This document shows positions 48,308-57,850 of a DNA stretch of 64,000 nucleotides, piece by piece. The first letter of the stretch is position 1, and each line of letters opens with the position of its first letter. Position numbers and translations under genes: made by a program. The notes below the pieces were generated by a model. That model saw only the letters and a list, made by a program, of their open reading frames with translations, was not told where the DNA came from and searched no databases. This stretch comes from JACJXF01 sp038316435 (GTDB lineage: Bacteria > Bacteroidota > Bacteroidia > Bacteroidales > GCA-2748055), in assembly GCA_038316435.1 (NCBI GenBank), contig JBBQAQ010000009.1:38211-102210 (forward strand). Direction: 5' to 3'.

Positions 48308-49720
48308 TTAGCAAGTCATTATAACTTTCCGGGCTTCTTCAAGTATTAAAAGTGCCTCTTCTTTTGTTGCGGCTTCAGCATAGGTTCTAAGGACAGGCTC
48401 AGTTCCGGAAGGACGAATCATTAGCCAGGTATTTTCATTAAAAATGTATTTATACCCATCAAAATCGAGCTTTTTGGTCACCTTGTAATTTCCGAAGTGA
48501 GAAAATTCATCATTTTTACACATCTCTATTACTCTGTATTTCAAATCTTTATCTATATGGAGATCCGATCTCTCGAAAGCAAAAGAACCAGTTATTGAAT
48601 ACACTTCCTCAATTAGTGTTTCAAGGGATTTATTCGTTTCAGCCATAAACTGCCAAATGAGTAAGCCCATCCAAACCCCATCGCGTTCAGGAATATGTCC
48701 TTTCACACCAATGCCACCTGATTCTTCACCTCCAACTAAAACATCTTCCTTAAGCATATGCTTTGAGATATCTTTAAAACCGATTTTCACTCTCTCTACT
48801 TCAAGATTGTAGTGTGCAGCAAGCTTTTCAATTTTTACCGTGGAAGAAAATCCTGTTATAATCTTACCTGTAAGCCTTTTATACCCACCAAGATAATGGA
48901 TCAGCAATAAAATTACATGGTGAGAATCGATATATTCTCCTTTGGAATTTACAAGTGCAATCCGGTCAGCATCACCGTCAACTGCAAGACCACAATCGAT
49001 TTTTCCATCCGCAGCAATGAATTTGAGGTAATCTCTAAGGTTTCTTGCCAGTGGTTCAGGGGAGGTGCCGTTGAACAAGGGATCAGGGCGATCATTAATA
49101 TTGATGACGTCAGGCAGAATACTTTTCATAATATTTTGTCCGCTTCCAAACATCGGATCAAAGGCAAAACGAAACCGTGATTTGGAAATAAGGTCCAGGT
49201 TAAAGCTTTTCCCTAGATGATCGGTATATAATTTTTCAAGGTCAAAATATTTTACCAGGCCTTTTTCAATCAGCGACTCAAGATTTATTTGTTCAAGGTC
49301 GATTTCGGTTTCAGAATTAATGAGGTTTTCAATATTACGGATATCCTCTTCAATCAATGGGCCACCGTGGGAACCCTTCAGCTTATAACCGTTGTAATCA
49401 GCAGGATTATGACTTGCTGTAATTACTATTCCAAAACATGCATCCAAAGCAGTAACAGCGTATGATATAGCCGGTGTAGGTACAAAATGTTCACAGGTAA
49501 TAACTTCAATGCCTTTAGAAGCAAGAACTTTTGATACAGTTTCAGCAAACATTGCTCCCCCGAAACGGGTATCAAATCCAACAATTACTTTCGGGCTTTT
49601 ATACTTATTATGGATCCATGCGGCACAAGCAAGACTAACACCGGCAACATTCTCAACTGTAAAATCTTTTGCAATTATTGCACGCCAACCGTCGGTTCCA
49701 AATTTTATGCGATTTATCAT
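48308..49720 (-). CDS. Alpha-D-phosphohexomutase (phosphoglucomutase/phosphomannomutase)
   Basis: 470 residues with all four domains: phosphoserine loop ITASHNPADYNGYK (Ser103), metal loop DGDADR, sugar-specificity loop GGEESGG and phosphate loop RPSGTEP. It interconverts hexose 1- and 6-phosphates. GEESGG is shared by phosphogluco- and phosphomannomutases, so the sugar is not fixed. Convergent with murB (22 bp between stops). Confidence 0.92.
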   Translation of the reverse strand: MINRIKFGTDGWRAIIAKDFTVENVAGVSLACAAWIHNKYKSPKVIVGFDTRFGGAMFAETVSKVLASKGIEVITCEHFVPTPAISYAVTALDACFGIVITASHNPADYNGYKLKGSHGGPLIEEDIRNIENLINSETEIDLEQINLESLIEKGLVKYFDLEKLYTDHLGKSFNLDLISKSRFRFAFDPMFGSGQNIMKSILPDVININDRPDPLFNGTSPEPLARNLRDYLKFIAADGKIDCGLAVDGDADRIALVNSKGEYIDSHHVILLLIHYLGGYKRLTGKIITGFSSTVKIEKLAAHYNLEVERVKIGFKDISKHMLKEDVLVGGEESGGIGVKGHIPERDGVWMGLLIWQFMAETNKSLETLIEEVYSITGSFAFERSDLHIDKDLKYRVIEMCKNDEFSHFGNYKVTKKLDFDGYKYIFNENTWLMIRPSGTEPVLRTYAEAATKEEALLILEEARKVIMTC

Positions 49721-49883
49721 TTCTTAATCTAAATTTTGAATTAAAGTGCTGATAAAAATACCAATGTCACTGATATAAATACTATAAAAAATGGTTAAAT
49801 GATTAGCAAACATTAAGGCTACACGATCTCAAAAAAGGAAACAAAAGCCTCATTTGATTCTGTTCAAACGAATAAAGTTAGCA

Positions 49884-50951
49884 CTAGTTATAAATTTTAC
49901 GCCGGTTGAGTGCTTTTTGGTATGAACGTGCATTTTCATTATGTTGAGCCAAGGTTTTGGCGAAATTATGATAGCCAGAGAAATCATCCTTTGCACAGAA
50001 ATATAGATAAGAGTGCTTTTCATAATTTAAAACTCCATCAATAGCACTTACGGATGGAATACTTATTGGTCCCGGCGGTAATCCCCTGTGTAAATAGGTG
50101 TTATAAGGTGATTCGATTGATTTATGTTTAGTAAGCACCCTTCTCATAGTAAAATCCCGCAATGCAAAAATGATAGTAGGATCCGATTGTAGTGGAATTT
50201 TTGCTTTGATTCGGTTTACAAATACACCCGCAATTCTGGGATTCTCCGAATCACTTAGCGTTTCCTGATCAACTACAGAGGCAAGTGTAGAAATTTCAAT
50301 AGGTGTAAATCCCATTTCAACAGCTTTTGCATACCTGCCTTTAGACCAGAAGGAGATATAACCTGCGCTCATTTTTTCAATAAATTTCTTTGGAGTGGTA
50401 TTCCAGTAAAATTCATATGAATCTGGTATAAACATTGCCGGAAATGATTCACTCGTAAATCCATATCTTGAGATAATCGCGGTATCCCTCAAGGCAGCCA
50501 GAAATTCAAGCGAATCGGGCTCAAGTTGCCTGTCAATGACACCTGCAAGGTCTGCAAGGCTCCTGATATTGTTAAATGTAACCATCATTGGCTCCTGTGT
50601 TCCAGACCTCAACATATTCAGAAGCTGGTTATTGGTCATGTTTTTCTCGATCCTGTATCTGCCAGGATGGATGTTTGCTGCATAATTTTTCTTTTTGGCC
50701 AGCCATTCAAACCCTTTTGCATCGCTCAATATCTGGAGTTTATTTAATTCAGAAATAACTTGAGCGTATTCAGAACCTGTTTTAATAAATAGAATTTTGT
50801 CGGTACTGCTGTGAATATCTACAGCAGGCAGAAATAATGTTTTGTAGATTCTGAATAGAATATACAAAGCAATAAGCAATGCAGCAAAAATGCCGAACAT
50901 ACTAAGTCTTAGAAGTGGAGGTGTTTTCCTGCTGATTTGTTTTCTAACCAT
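49884..50951 (-). CDS. mltG: Endolytic peptidoglycan transglycosylase MltG
   Basis: 355 residues. One membrane anchor (about 15-37) is followed by a periplasmic LysM-like subdomain (about 60-115) and the YceG catalytic domain. The active-site segment reads LASVVDQETLSDSENPRIAG and keeps the catalytic Glu, though the usual IVEKET is VVDQET. LQSDPTIIFAL and YNTYLHRGLPPGPI are classic. It cleaves nascent glycan strands and so ends chain elongation. A consensus promoter lies 24 bp upstream. Confidence 0.94.
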   Translation of the reverse strand: MVRKQISRKTPPLLRLSMFGIFAALLIALYILFRIYKTLFLPAVDIHSSTDKILFIKTGSEYAQVISELNKLQILSDAKGFEWLAKKKNYAANIHPGRYRIEKNMTNNQLLNMLRSGTQEPMMVTFNNIRSLADLAGVIDRQLEPDSLEFLAALRDTAIISRYGFTSESFPAMFIPDSYEFYWNTTPKKFIEKMSAGYISFWSKGRYAKAVEMGFTPIEISTLASVVDQETLSDSENPRIAGVFVNRIKAKIPLQSDPTIIFALRDFTMRRVLTKHKSIESPYNTYLHRGLPPGPISIPSVSAIDGVLNYEKHSYLYFCAKDDFSGYHNFAKTLAQHNENARSYQKALNRRKIYN

Positions 50952-50974
50952 TATTAATATTCTTTTTAGAAGGT

Positions 50975-51005
50975 CAAAGGTAAAATTTGAAATACAAAAG
51001 ACAAA
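50975..51005 (-). promoter_or_regulatory. Bacteroidota-type promoter of mltG
   Basis: On the minus strand: TTTG (51005-51002), 19 bases, TACCTTTG (50982-50975). This matches the phylum consensus TTTG-N19-TAnnTTTG exactly, and the -7 box lies 24 bp before the mltG ATG. Confidence 0.65.
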
Positions 51006-51039
51006 AGAATTAGTTTTCTCTTCTTTGTTTAAAACAATG

Positions 51040-51071
51040 TTTGTGAAAACCGCTTAACAACTGTAATTTTG
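51040..51071 (+). promoter_or_regulatory. Bacteroidota-type promoter of mgsA
   Basis: TTTG (51040-51043), 20 bases, TAATTTTG (51064-51071). The -7 box ends 23 bp before the ATG at 51095. It stands back to back with the mltG promoter, so the 143-bp divergent region is fully accounted for. Confidence 0.6.
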
Positions 51072-51094
51072 CATTGAATACATTAAAAACTAGA

Positions 51095-51559
51095 ATGGAT
51101 AAGATAAAAAGAATAGCCCTAGTTGCGCACGATAACCGCAAAGTCGATTTAATTGAGTGGGTTGATCACAACTGGGTAACCCTAAAAAAACACCGACTTG
51201 TGTGCACCGGCACAACAGGAAGGCTTGTAGAAGAAACGATAAACCAGAGAATGCATGATGCCGGTCTCCCCGGAATTGACATTACAAAACTTAAGTCAGG
51301 CCCATTAGGTGGAGATCAGCAACTTGGAGCAATGATCGCCGATGGGAAAATTGACCTGATGATTTTCTTCTGGGATCCCATGCAACCACAGGCGCATGAT
51401 GTTGATGTGAAAGCACTTCTCAGAATAACAGTTTTATATAATGTTCCAACTGCTTCGAACCGATCAACTGCGGATTTTGTAATTACCTCTCCCCTGTTCA
51501 ATGAAAAATACACACCGAAGTTGAAGGATTATTCGACATATATGAACAGAAGTATATAA
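51095..51559 (+). CDS. mgsA: Methylglyoxal synthase
   Basis: 154 residues from the ATG at 51095; a TTG at 51074 is in frame but lies only 2 bp past the promoter's -7 box. The enzyme turns dihydroxyacetone phosphate into methylglyoxal and phosphate. Visible are the phosphate-binding TGTTGRL, SGPLGGDQQ with the catalytic Asp, and the His/Asp of QAHDVDVKALLR. Length and motifs are standard. A bidirectional terminator follows. Confidence 0.95.
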   Translation: MDKIKRIALVAHDNRKVDLIEWVDHNWVTLKKHRLVCTGTTGRLVEETINQRMHDAGLPGIDITKLKSGPLGGDQQLGAMIADGKIDLMIFFWDPMQPQAHDVDVKALLRITVLYNVPTASNRSTADFVITSPLFNEKYTPKLKDYSTYMNRSI

Positions 51560-51593
51560 ATTTTTGTTTTCTGAAAATTATCAGCGTAAACAT

Positions 51594-51629
51594 TGAAATG
51601 CCCACCCGTTGAAGGGTTTGGGCATTTCA
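51594..51629. terminator. Bidirectional terminator between mgsA and the aminotransferase gene
   Basis: A perfect 10-bp stem GAAATGCCCA (51595-51604) pairs with TGGGCATTTC (51619-51628), extended by a CCC/GGG inner stem. It sits between two convergent genes and can serve both, though the T-tracts are short. Confidence 0.7.
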
Positions 51630-51638
51630 GTTATTTAT

Positions 51639-52832
51639 CTACTGCAATGACTTGAGTGCAGCTTCCATGCGATCCATTGCTTTCACAAGGTTTTCGTCGG
51701 AAGTGGCAAATGAGATACGGATATAGTTTTCGGCTCCGAATGCTTCGCCAGGTACCGTTGCAATCTGTCCTTTTTCGAGAAGAAACAGGCTCATATCAGA
51801 GGAACCATTGATTTTTTTACCTTCAGAGGTTTTACCGTAAAATGCACTCATATCAGGGAATACATAGAATGCACCGTCGGGTGAATCGCAACGCACACCT
51901 TTCATTGTAGCAATTCGGGAAAGTACGTAATCTCTTCTGCGACGAAATGCCAGATTCATGTCTTTTGTACATTTCTGATCTCCGGTTAAGGCAACAACAG
52001 CAGCTTTCTGAGCAATCGATGAAGCACCTGATGTCATTTGTCCCTGAAGCTTATCACATGCTTTTGCAAGCCAGAGTGGCCCACCCATATAGCCTATACG
52101 CCAGCCTGTCATTGCGTAGCCTTTAGAAACTCCGTTTATTACAGCAACACGGTCTTTTACTGAGTGAAACTCAGCTATACTGGTATGAACTCCCACGAAA
52201 TTAATATGCTCATAGATCTCATCTGAGATTATAGTAATTTCTGGGTGTTTTTCAAGAATTTTTACCAAACCTGCCAGTTCATCACGAGTATAGATACTAC
52301 CGGTGGGATTGGAAGGAGAACAGAGGATTATCGCACGGGTTTTAGGCGTAATTGCTGCTTCGAGCTGAGCAGGAGTAATTTTGAATCTCTGATCAATCCC
52401 TGCATCAATAATTACATTTACACCTTCAGCAAGCTTAACCTGCTCAATGTAACTAACCCAGAAAGGAGCAGGAACAATAACTTCATCACCAGGATCAATT
52501 ACCGACAACAAAACATTCGCAATATTATGCTTTGCTCCCACTGAAACAATAATCTGCTCAGGAGTAAAATCGAGATTATTTTCGTCTTTAAACTTTTTAC
52601 AAATAGCTTTTCTAAGATCAAGGTAACCTGTAATAGGTGAGTAGAATGAAAAATTGGCGTCAATAGCATCTTTTGCTGCCTGTTTAATATGATCGGGCGT
52701 TGGAAAATCGGGTTCACCCACGCTTAGGTTGATGATATCAATACCCTGAGCCTTCATTGCATTGCTTTTTTGGTTCATTGCGATGGTTTGCGACTCTGAT
52801 AAACTGTTTAATCTCTTTGAAACATTAGCCAT
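51639..52832 (-). CDS. Class I aminotransferase, aspartate aminotransferase type
   Basis: 397 residues of the I-gamma (bacterial AspAT/prephenate aminotransferase) group. Visible are NLSVGEPDFPTP, SPSNPTGSIY, SDEIYEHI, PLP Lys237 in GVSKGYAMTGWRIGY, and Arg of YIRISFA. It transfers amino groups between aspartate and 2-oxoglutarate and may also use prephenate. The substrate is not fixed by motif. Monocistronic, ending at a shared terminator. Confidence 0.9.
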   Translation of the reverse strand: MANVSKRLNSLSESQTIAMNQKSNAMKAQGIDIINLSVGEPDFPTPDHIKQAAKDAIDANFSFYSPITGYLDLRKAICKKFKDENNLDFTPEQIIVSVGAKHNIANVLLSVIDPGDEVIVPAPFWVSYIEQVKLAEGVNVIIDAGIDQRFKITPAQLEAAITPKTRAIILCSPSNPTGSIYTRDELAGLVKILEKHPEITIISDEIYEHINFVGVHTSIAEFHSVKDRVAVINGVSKGYAMTGWRIGYMGGPLWLAKACDKLQGQMTSGASSIAQKAAVVALTGDQKCTKDMNLAFRRRRDYVLSRIATMKGVRCDSPDGAFYVFPDMSAFYGKTSEGKKINGSSDMSLFLLEKGQIATVPGEAFGAENYIRISFATSDENLVKAMDRMEAALKSLQ

Positions 52833-52949
52833 TTGTTCTAATTTTGGTTAAAAGTGTTAATTTTAGAAACTTTATTTCTCACCAAAAATACTTTATTTGA
52901 TTATAAATTGTTTATTATTCACCCAATTAAGTATAAAAAAGATATAAAC

Positions 52950-53471
52950 ATGATCGATTTTATTGAAATTCTTAAGTACACACTTCCGGCTATTATTGTT
53001 TTTTTTACAGCATTTCTACTTATCAGGATGAATCTCCAAAATGATGAAAAAAGAAGAAGGTATGAAATGTCGAGGGATAAAAAAGAGAGCATCCTTCCCT
53101 TACGCCTGCAGGCCTACGAAAGATTGATTCTTTTCCTTGAGCGAATTTCTCCCGAAGCACTGGTTATGCGTGTTAGCAGACAGGATCAGAATGTGAGTCA
53201 AACTCTTAATGAGCTTATATCCACTATCCGAACTGAGTTTGAGCATAATTTGGTACAGCAGACATATATCAGTTCTCAGGGCTGGGATATGGTGAAATCG
53301 GCAAAAAATAACATGATCAAACTTATAACAGAATCAGCTAAAGAGCATAAACCCTCTGCAAGTGGTTTGCTCTTAAGCCGTCAGATTCTGGAAGATGCAA
53401 ATGAGATGCCTTCTTCACCGGTTATGCCGGCAATTGAATATCTGAAAAAAGAAGTGCGGGAGTTGTTCTGA
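52950..53471 (+). CDS. Membrane-anchored hypothetical protein
   Basis: 173 residues from the ATG at 52950. An in-frame start at 52854 would add a poorly ordered 32-residue leader. One N-terminal membrane segment (about 8-28) is followed by a soluble, helical domain with LPLRLQAYERLILFLERI, VSQTLNELISTIRTEFEHN and SSQGWDMVKSAKNNMI. This layout recurs in Bacteroidota as a conserved protein of unknown function. Its stop codon directly abuts that of htpG with no spacer. Confidence 0.7.
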   Translation: MIDFIEILKYTLPAIIVFFTAFLLIRMNLQNDEKRRRYEMSRDKKESILPLRLQAYERLILFLERISPEALVMRVSRQDQNVSQTLNELISTIRTEFEHNLVQQTYISSQGWDMVKSAKNNMIKLITESAKEHKPSASGLLLSRQILEDANEMPSSPVMPAIEYLKKEVRELF

Positions 53472-55520
53472 TTATTTGATCAACTCTACACTACGTTTAA
53501 CGAATTTAGCAAGCTCTTCGCCTTTAAGCATATTATTTGAAAGAAGTGCAAGGTCGATAAGCTGTTTCAGAGTTTTGTTCTTGTTGCCAAAATCTTCTAG
53601 CAGAGTTCTTTTTTCAGTGTCAAGTAAATCAATCTTGCTTTTAACTTCATGAAGTTTGTCTTTTTCAGCCTGAAGAATCTCTTCGTCTTTCTTAGCTTTC
53701 TGATCTTTCTCTAACTGTTCTTTTTCAGTATTCAAGGGAGTAAGGTCTTCTGCAATTTTCTCAAGCTTTCCGGATAGTTTCTTGTTTTTATCATCAACCA
53801 TTTTGGTAATCAATGGGTGGTTTGTGTTAACTACCAGATTATAGCTGTCGGGAAATCCTCCAAACATGCCGCCACCTCCGCTCATTGCCGACATATCTTT
53901 CATTCGGCGCATATATTCCGATTGAGTAATAATTACAGGCTGATCATTTTCCGAAAGTGCTTCACAGTTTACCATAAAGCCTTTGCGGGTTTTCATTTGA
54001 CTGTTGAAAATGGTGCTCAGGTCATTTTTCTCAGATTCTTCAAGTTTACTTTCCGACTTTTCTTCTTTATCGATAAGTTTGTCGATCACATCTGAGTCAA
54101 CACGGATAAAATGAGTGTTTTCCAACTTCTGTTCAAGCTGATTAATGAAATGTGAATCCAACTGACCATCAAGAACCAGAACATCGTAGCCTTTGTTCTT
54201 AGCCGATTCAATAAAGCCAAACTGTTCCTCAGCATTTGTGGTATAGAGATACACAACTGATTTATGTTTATCAGTCTGGTTTTCAGCAACAAGGGTTTTA
54301 TATTCCTCGAATGTAAAATACTTTGCTTCAGTATTCTTTAGCAATGAGAATTTCGCTGCTCTTTCATAAAATTTCTCATCTGTAATCATCCCATACACAA
54401 TAAATAACTTCAGATCGTCCCATTTTGATTCATATTGTGGACGATCGGTTTTAAAAATTTCTTCCAGACGGTCGGAAACTTTCTTTGTTATGTGGGAAGA
54501 TATTTTTTTAACGTTGGAATCGCTTTGCAGGTAGCTTCGCGAAACGTTCAACGGAATATCGGGTGAATCGATTACACCATGCAATAATGTCAGAAATTCA
54601 GGAACAATTCCTTCTACGGAATCGGTTACAAAAACCTGATTGCTATATAATTGTATCTTGTTTTTCTGTATTTCGAAGTTATTTTTTATACGTGGGAAGT
54701 AGAGAATACCTGTCAGGTTAAAGGGATAATCCACATTCAGATGAATATTGAAAAGCGGAGCTTCGAGTTGAGGGTAGAGATCGCGATAAAATTTATCATA
54801 ATCCTCAGGTTTTAAATCGGCCGGTTTGCGCGTCCACAAAGGCTTAGTATCGTTAATAATATGATCTTTTTCGGTATCCTTTTCTTTTCCATCTTTCCAT
54901 TCAGTTTCCTTGCCAAAAGCTATTTCTACAGGGAGAAACTTGCAATATTTAGTAAGTATTCCGCTGATACGACTTTTTTCAAGGAATTCCTTTGATTCCT
55001 CGTCGATGAAAAGTGTGATTTCGGTTCCGAAACTATCCTTTTCTGATTCTTCCATATTATATTCGGGGCTACCGTCACATGTCCACTTCACAGCTTTTGA
55101 TCCCTCTACATAAGAAAGCGTTTTGATCTCAACCTTTTCGGAAACCATAAATGCGGAATAGAAACCAAGCCCGAAATGACCGATGATTGAATTTCCCTGA
55201 CCTTTATATTTTTCAAGAAATTCTTCCGCACTGGAGAAGGCAATCTGGTTAATATATTTCTCTACCTCTTCGGATGTCATTCCAATTCCATGGTCTGAAA
55301 TGGTAAGTGTTTTCTTTTCAGTATCGAGGGAAACGTGGATTGTCTGGTCGCCAAGTTCACCTTTAAAATCACCCATTGATGCCAGTGTGCGAAGTTTTTG
55401 TGTCGCATCAACTGCATTTGAAACCAATTCCCTAAGAAAAATCTCATGATCTGAATAAAGAAATTTTTTAATTATAGGGAAGATATTCTCTGTGGATACA
55501 CCAATTACACCTTTTTGCAT
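53472..55520 (-). CDS. htpG: Molecular chaperone HtpG (Hsp90)
   Basis: 682 residues. The N-terminal ATPase has FLRELVSNAVDATQKL, DHGIGMT and GHFGLGFYSAFMV. The middle domain has the catalytic-loop Arg in LNVSRSYLQSD. The C-terminal dimerisation domain is acidic and lysine-rich (about 560-682), with a Gly-rich patch (SGGGGMFGGF). It folds and remodels client proteins under stress. The start MQKGVIGVSTENIFP fits the phylum. Confidence 0.97.
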   Translation of the reverse strand: MQKGVIGVSTENIFPIIKKFLYSDHEIFLRELVSNAVDATQKLRTLASMGDFKGELGDQTIHVSLDTEKKTLTISDHGIGMTSEEVEKYINQIAFSSAEEFLEKYKGQGNSIIGHFGLGFYSAFMVSEKVEIKTLSYVEGSKAVKWTCDGSPEYNMEESEKDSFGTEITLFIDEESKEFLEKSRISGILTKYCKFLPVEIAFGKETEWKDGKEKDTEKDHIINDTKPLWTRKPADLKPEDYDKFYRDLYPQLEAPLFNIHLNVDYPFNLTGILYFPRIKNNFEIQKNKIQLYSNQVFVTDSVEGIVPEFLTLLHGVIDSPDIPLNVSRSYLQSDSNVKKISSHITKKVSDRLEEIFKTDRPQYESKWDDLKLFIVYGMITDEKFYERAAKFSLLKNTEAKYFTFEEYKTLVAENQTDKHKSVVYLYTTNAEEQFGFIESAKNKGYDVLVLDGQLDSHFINQLEQKLENTHFIRVDSDVIDKLIDKEEKSESKLEESEKNDLSTIFNSQMKTRKGFMVNCEALSENDQPVIITQSEYMRRMKDMSAMSGGGGMFGGFPDSYNLVVNTNHPLITKMVDDKNKKLSGKLEKIAEDLTPLNTEKEQLEKDQKAKKDEEILQAEKDKLHEVKSKIDLLDTEKRTLLEDFGNKNKTLKQLIDLALLSNNMLKGEELAKFVKRSVELIK

Positions 55521-55606
55521 GATTAGAAATATTTAAGTTTAACAATGCACATATTGTCAAAGCATGTGCCAAGTTATGGGGACTGACAAAATTACAGGGG
55601 AAAAAA

Positions 55607-56446
55607 TTATTGCAGGTTACGGGCATCTACATCCTTCTGTAAAAGGAAGCTACCTTTTTGGAATTTTAGTCCATCATAAGAGCCATCGGGACCATAAAAG
55701 CGATAATTACCTGTGAACATTGGTTCAAAGGGCACAAGATGGTCGAGAACAATCATTTGAAGTTTTTCATCGAATTTTATACTTATGACGAGTTGAGCAG
55801 AATATTCAAGAATCATTCGTTTAACATTTTGCAGTTCCAGATGAAAATCTCCCCCGAAAACAGGTACTCCCTCTTTATCAAAGAGTAACACTTCGATTAT
55901 TTTTTTGCTGGAGAAATCGTTATTGAAATCATAGCCCAAAAGAGTATAATAACTTTGTCGTTTATAAGTAAAAACGTAGGTTTTATAATATACACAGCCA
56001 AGCCAGTTTTCGGGGGAAAGGTTAAGCATTTCGGGGTTTTTCATGCCTTTTGATTTATTAATCAGAGGGTAAAAACTGACTTCCGGTTTTTTCCTTGTAC
56101 CTATATTATATTGTATATATCCAAAATATGAGAATTTACCCTTGCTATTTCTCACATACCATGAATAGATATTTAGTTTTTTATCTTCAGTGTGAATCTG
56201 TCCGATCATATTAAGGCTATCCCATGCACAATAAAAAGACTTAGGATTTTTCAATACAGAAGAAAACTCTTCAATTATAAGGCTATTCAGACTATCGATA
56301 GAATTATCATTTTCTGAGGCGTACATTTGCCGGAAGTAAAGTTTCAGTTTATCTTCGGTTTGCTGAAAAGGAGAAATAGTTGTTTGTCCCATTGAAATTA
56401 ATGAACACAAGCAAAAGAAACTACTTAGGATAAAGATTCTAATCAT
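55607..56446 (-). CDS. Exported hypothetical protein
   Basis: 279 residues. A signal peptide (about 1-20, LCSLISMGQ) precedes a mixed alpha/beta domain with no family I recognise. Notable parts are SFYCAWDSLNMIG, LGCVYYKTYVF, YTLLGYDFN and YRFYGPDGSYDGLKF. The FxxDGSYDGL end and the TLLGYD segment suggest a beta-sandwich or propeller-like fold. A -7-like box (plus-strand CAAATTTA, 56477-56484) lies 31 bp upstream. Function unknown. Confidence 0.65.
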   Translation of the reverse strand: MIRIFILSSFFCLCSLISMGQTTISPFQQTEDKLKLYFRQMYASENDNSIDSLNSLIIEEFSSVLKNPKSFYCAWDSLNMIGQIHTEDKKLNIYSWYVRNSKGKFSYFGYIQYNIGTRKKPEVSFYPLINKSKGMKNPEMLNLSPENWLGCVYYKTYVFTYKRQSYYTLLGYDFNNDFSSKKIIEVLLFDKEGVPVFGGDFHLELQNVKRMILEYSAQLVISIKFDEKLQMIVLDHLVPFEPMFTGNYRFYGPDGSYDGLKFQKGSFLLQKDVDARNLQ

Positions 56447-56527
56447 AGTGCGATGCGTCGTTGAAATCGTTTAAAACAAATTTAATAATCTACATTTTTC
56501 CACCCTTCCGATAACCCGCAGGTTATT

Positions 56528-56637
56528 GAGGTTTAGTGATGTTTGCTTTGAAAAGAGAGCTTCCCTTTCTTTTTGCCCCTCACCAACCCCTCGGCTATTT
56601 GGTTTACTGATGTTCGTTTTGGAAAGAGGGTTTTCGT
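56528..56637. repeat. Diverged intergenic direct repeat, 71 bp apart
   Basis: GGTTTAGTGATGTTTGCTTT (from 56530) is repeated in altered form from 56601, with AAAGAG following in both. A hairpin ATAACC-CGCA-GGTTAT stands just before (56511-56526). The segment between contains CCCCTC-rich sequence like that at 59930 and 60400. No gene is present. Confidence 0.45.
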
Positions 56638-56639
56638 GT

Positions 56640-57827
56640 TCACTTTGCCTGTTCAATGGCGATAGTCAACCGAGAACAAGCTTCCTCAATTTCACTTTCA
56701 GTAATATTCAGTGCTGGTGAAATACGGATGGCCGTATCACAGAAAAGGAACCAGTCAGTAACCAAGCCATTTTCAATAGCTTTTTTTACTACTTTGTGCA
56801 TCAAATCTGCATTTCCCAATTCAACGGCAAGCAGAAGTCCCCTACCCCTGATTTCTTTGATGGCTGGATGAATCAGGAGTTTTCTAAACAGGTTTCCCTT
56901 TTCATCAGCCTTTAAATGGAGATTTTCATTTATCAGAACTTTAAATGCTGCATAGCCGGCAGCACATGAAACCGGATGACCTCCAAAAGTTGTAATATGT
57001 CCTAATACAGGATCATGGCTTAATGAATTCATGATTTCCTTACTACTTATGAACGCTCCAAGAGGCATACCTCCACCAAGACTTTTAGCCAAAACCAGAA
57101 TGTCAGGAATCACGCCAAAAAGCCCGTAGCCAAAAACTTCACCAAGTCGGCCGAAACCTGTTTGAATTTCGTCAAAAACCAGCAAGGTACCTGTCAGGTT
57201 GCACCTATTTCTTAAGGCTGCCAGAAATTCAGAATCAATTTCAACAATCCCTGCTTCGGCCTGAAGAATTTCAATTATTACACAAGCAGTTTTTGAGGTA
57301 ATAAATTCAATATCTTCCAGACAATTGTAACGAAGCAGTGAAATTCCGGGTAACAGAGGCCGAAAGCCGTTTTTGAAATATTCATCTCCCATGATACTAA
57401 GCGCACCCTGGGTACTACCGTGGTATGCATTACGAAACGCAGCAATCTCGTGTTTTCCGGTAAATCGTTTGGCAAGTTTCATTGCTCCCTCTATAGCTTC
57501 CGCACCTGAATTAAGAAAATATATGCTTTGCAAGGATTCAGGAAGGTTGCTGGTAAGAAGTTTTGCATATTCGATCTGAGGTGACTGAATAAACTCCCCA
57601 TAAACCATAAGGTGCAGATGCTTATCGGCCTGATCCTTAACAGCAGCAATGATTCTTGGGTCAGAATGGCCAAGGTAAGAAACTGATACTCCGGAGATGA
57701 GGTCAATATAGTCTTTCCCGTCTGTTCCATACATAAAAACTCCTTTGGCTGAAACGATCTCCAGCAACATTGGAGAATCGGATGTGGGAGCCAGAAAATT
57801 GAGAAATGCCTGACGGTTGGAGACCAT
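56640..57827 (-). CDS. Class III aminotransferase (acetylornithine/ornithine type)
   Basis: 395 residues. Visible are NSGAEAIEGAMKLAK, the FRNAYHGSTQGALSIMG loop, FDEIQTGFGRLG, PLP Lys248 in LAKSLGGGMPLGAF, and TFGGHPVSCAAG. The fold is that of ornithine, acetylornithine and related omega-aminotransferases; no arginine-pathway gene is adjacent to fix the substrate. It follows the LytTR regulator gene after 23 bp, an unusual operon partner. Confidence 0.88.
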   Translation of the reverse strand: MVSNRQAFLNFLAPTSDSPMLLEIVSAKGVFMYGTDGKDYIDLISGVSVSYLGHSDPRIIAAVKDQADKHLHLMVYGEFIQSPQIEYAKLLTSNLPESLQSIYFLNSGAEAIEGAMKLAKRFTGKHEIAAFRNAYHGSTQGALSIMGDEYFKNGFRPLLPGISLLRYNCLEDIEFITSKTACVIIEILQAEAGIVEIDSEFLAALRNRCNLTGTLLVFDEIQTGFGRLGEVFGYGLFGVIPDILVLAKSLGGGMPLGAFISSKEIMNSLSHDPVLGHITTFGGHPVSCAAGYAAFKVLINENLHLKADEKGNLFRKLLIHPAIKEIRGRGLLLAVELGNADLMHKVVKKAIENGLVTDWFLFCDTAIRISPALNITESEIEEACSRLTIAIEQAK

Positions 57828-57850
57828 AATAGTTTTGAAACGAGGGATAT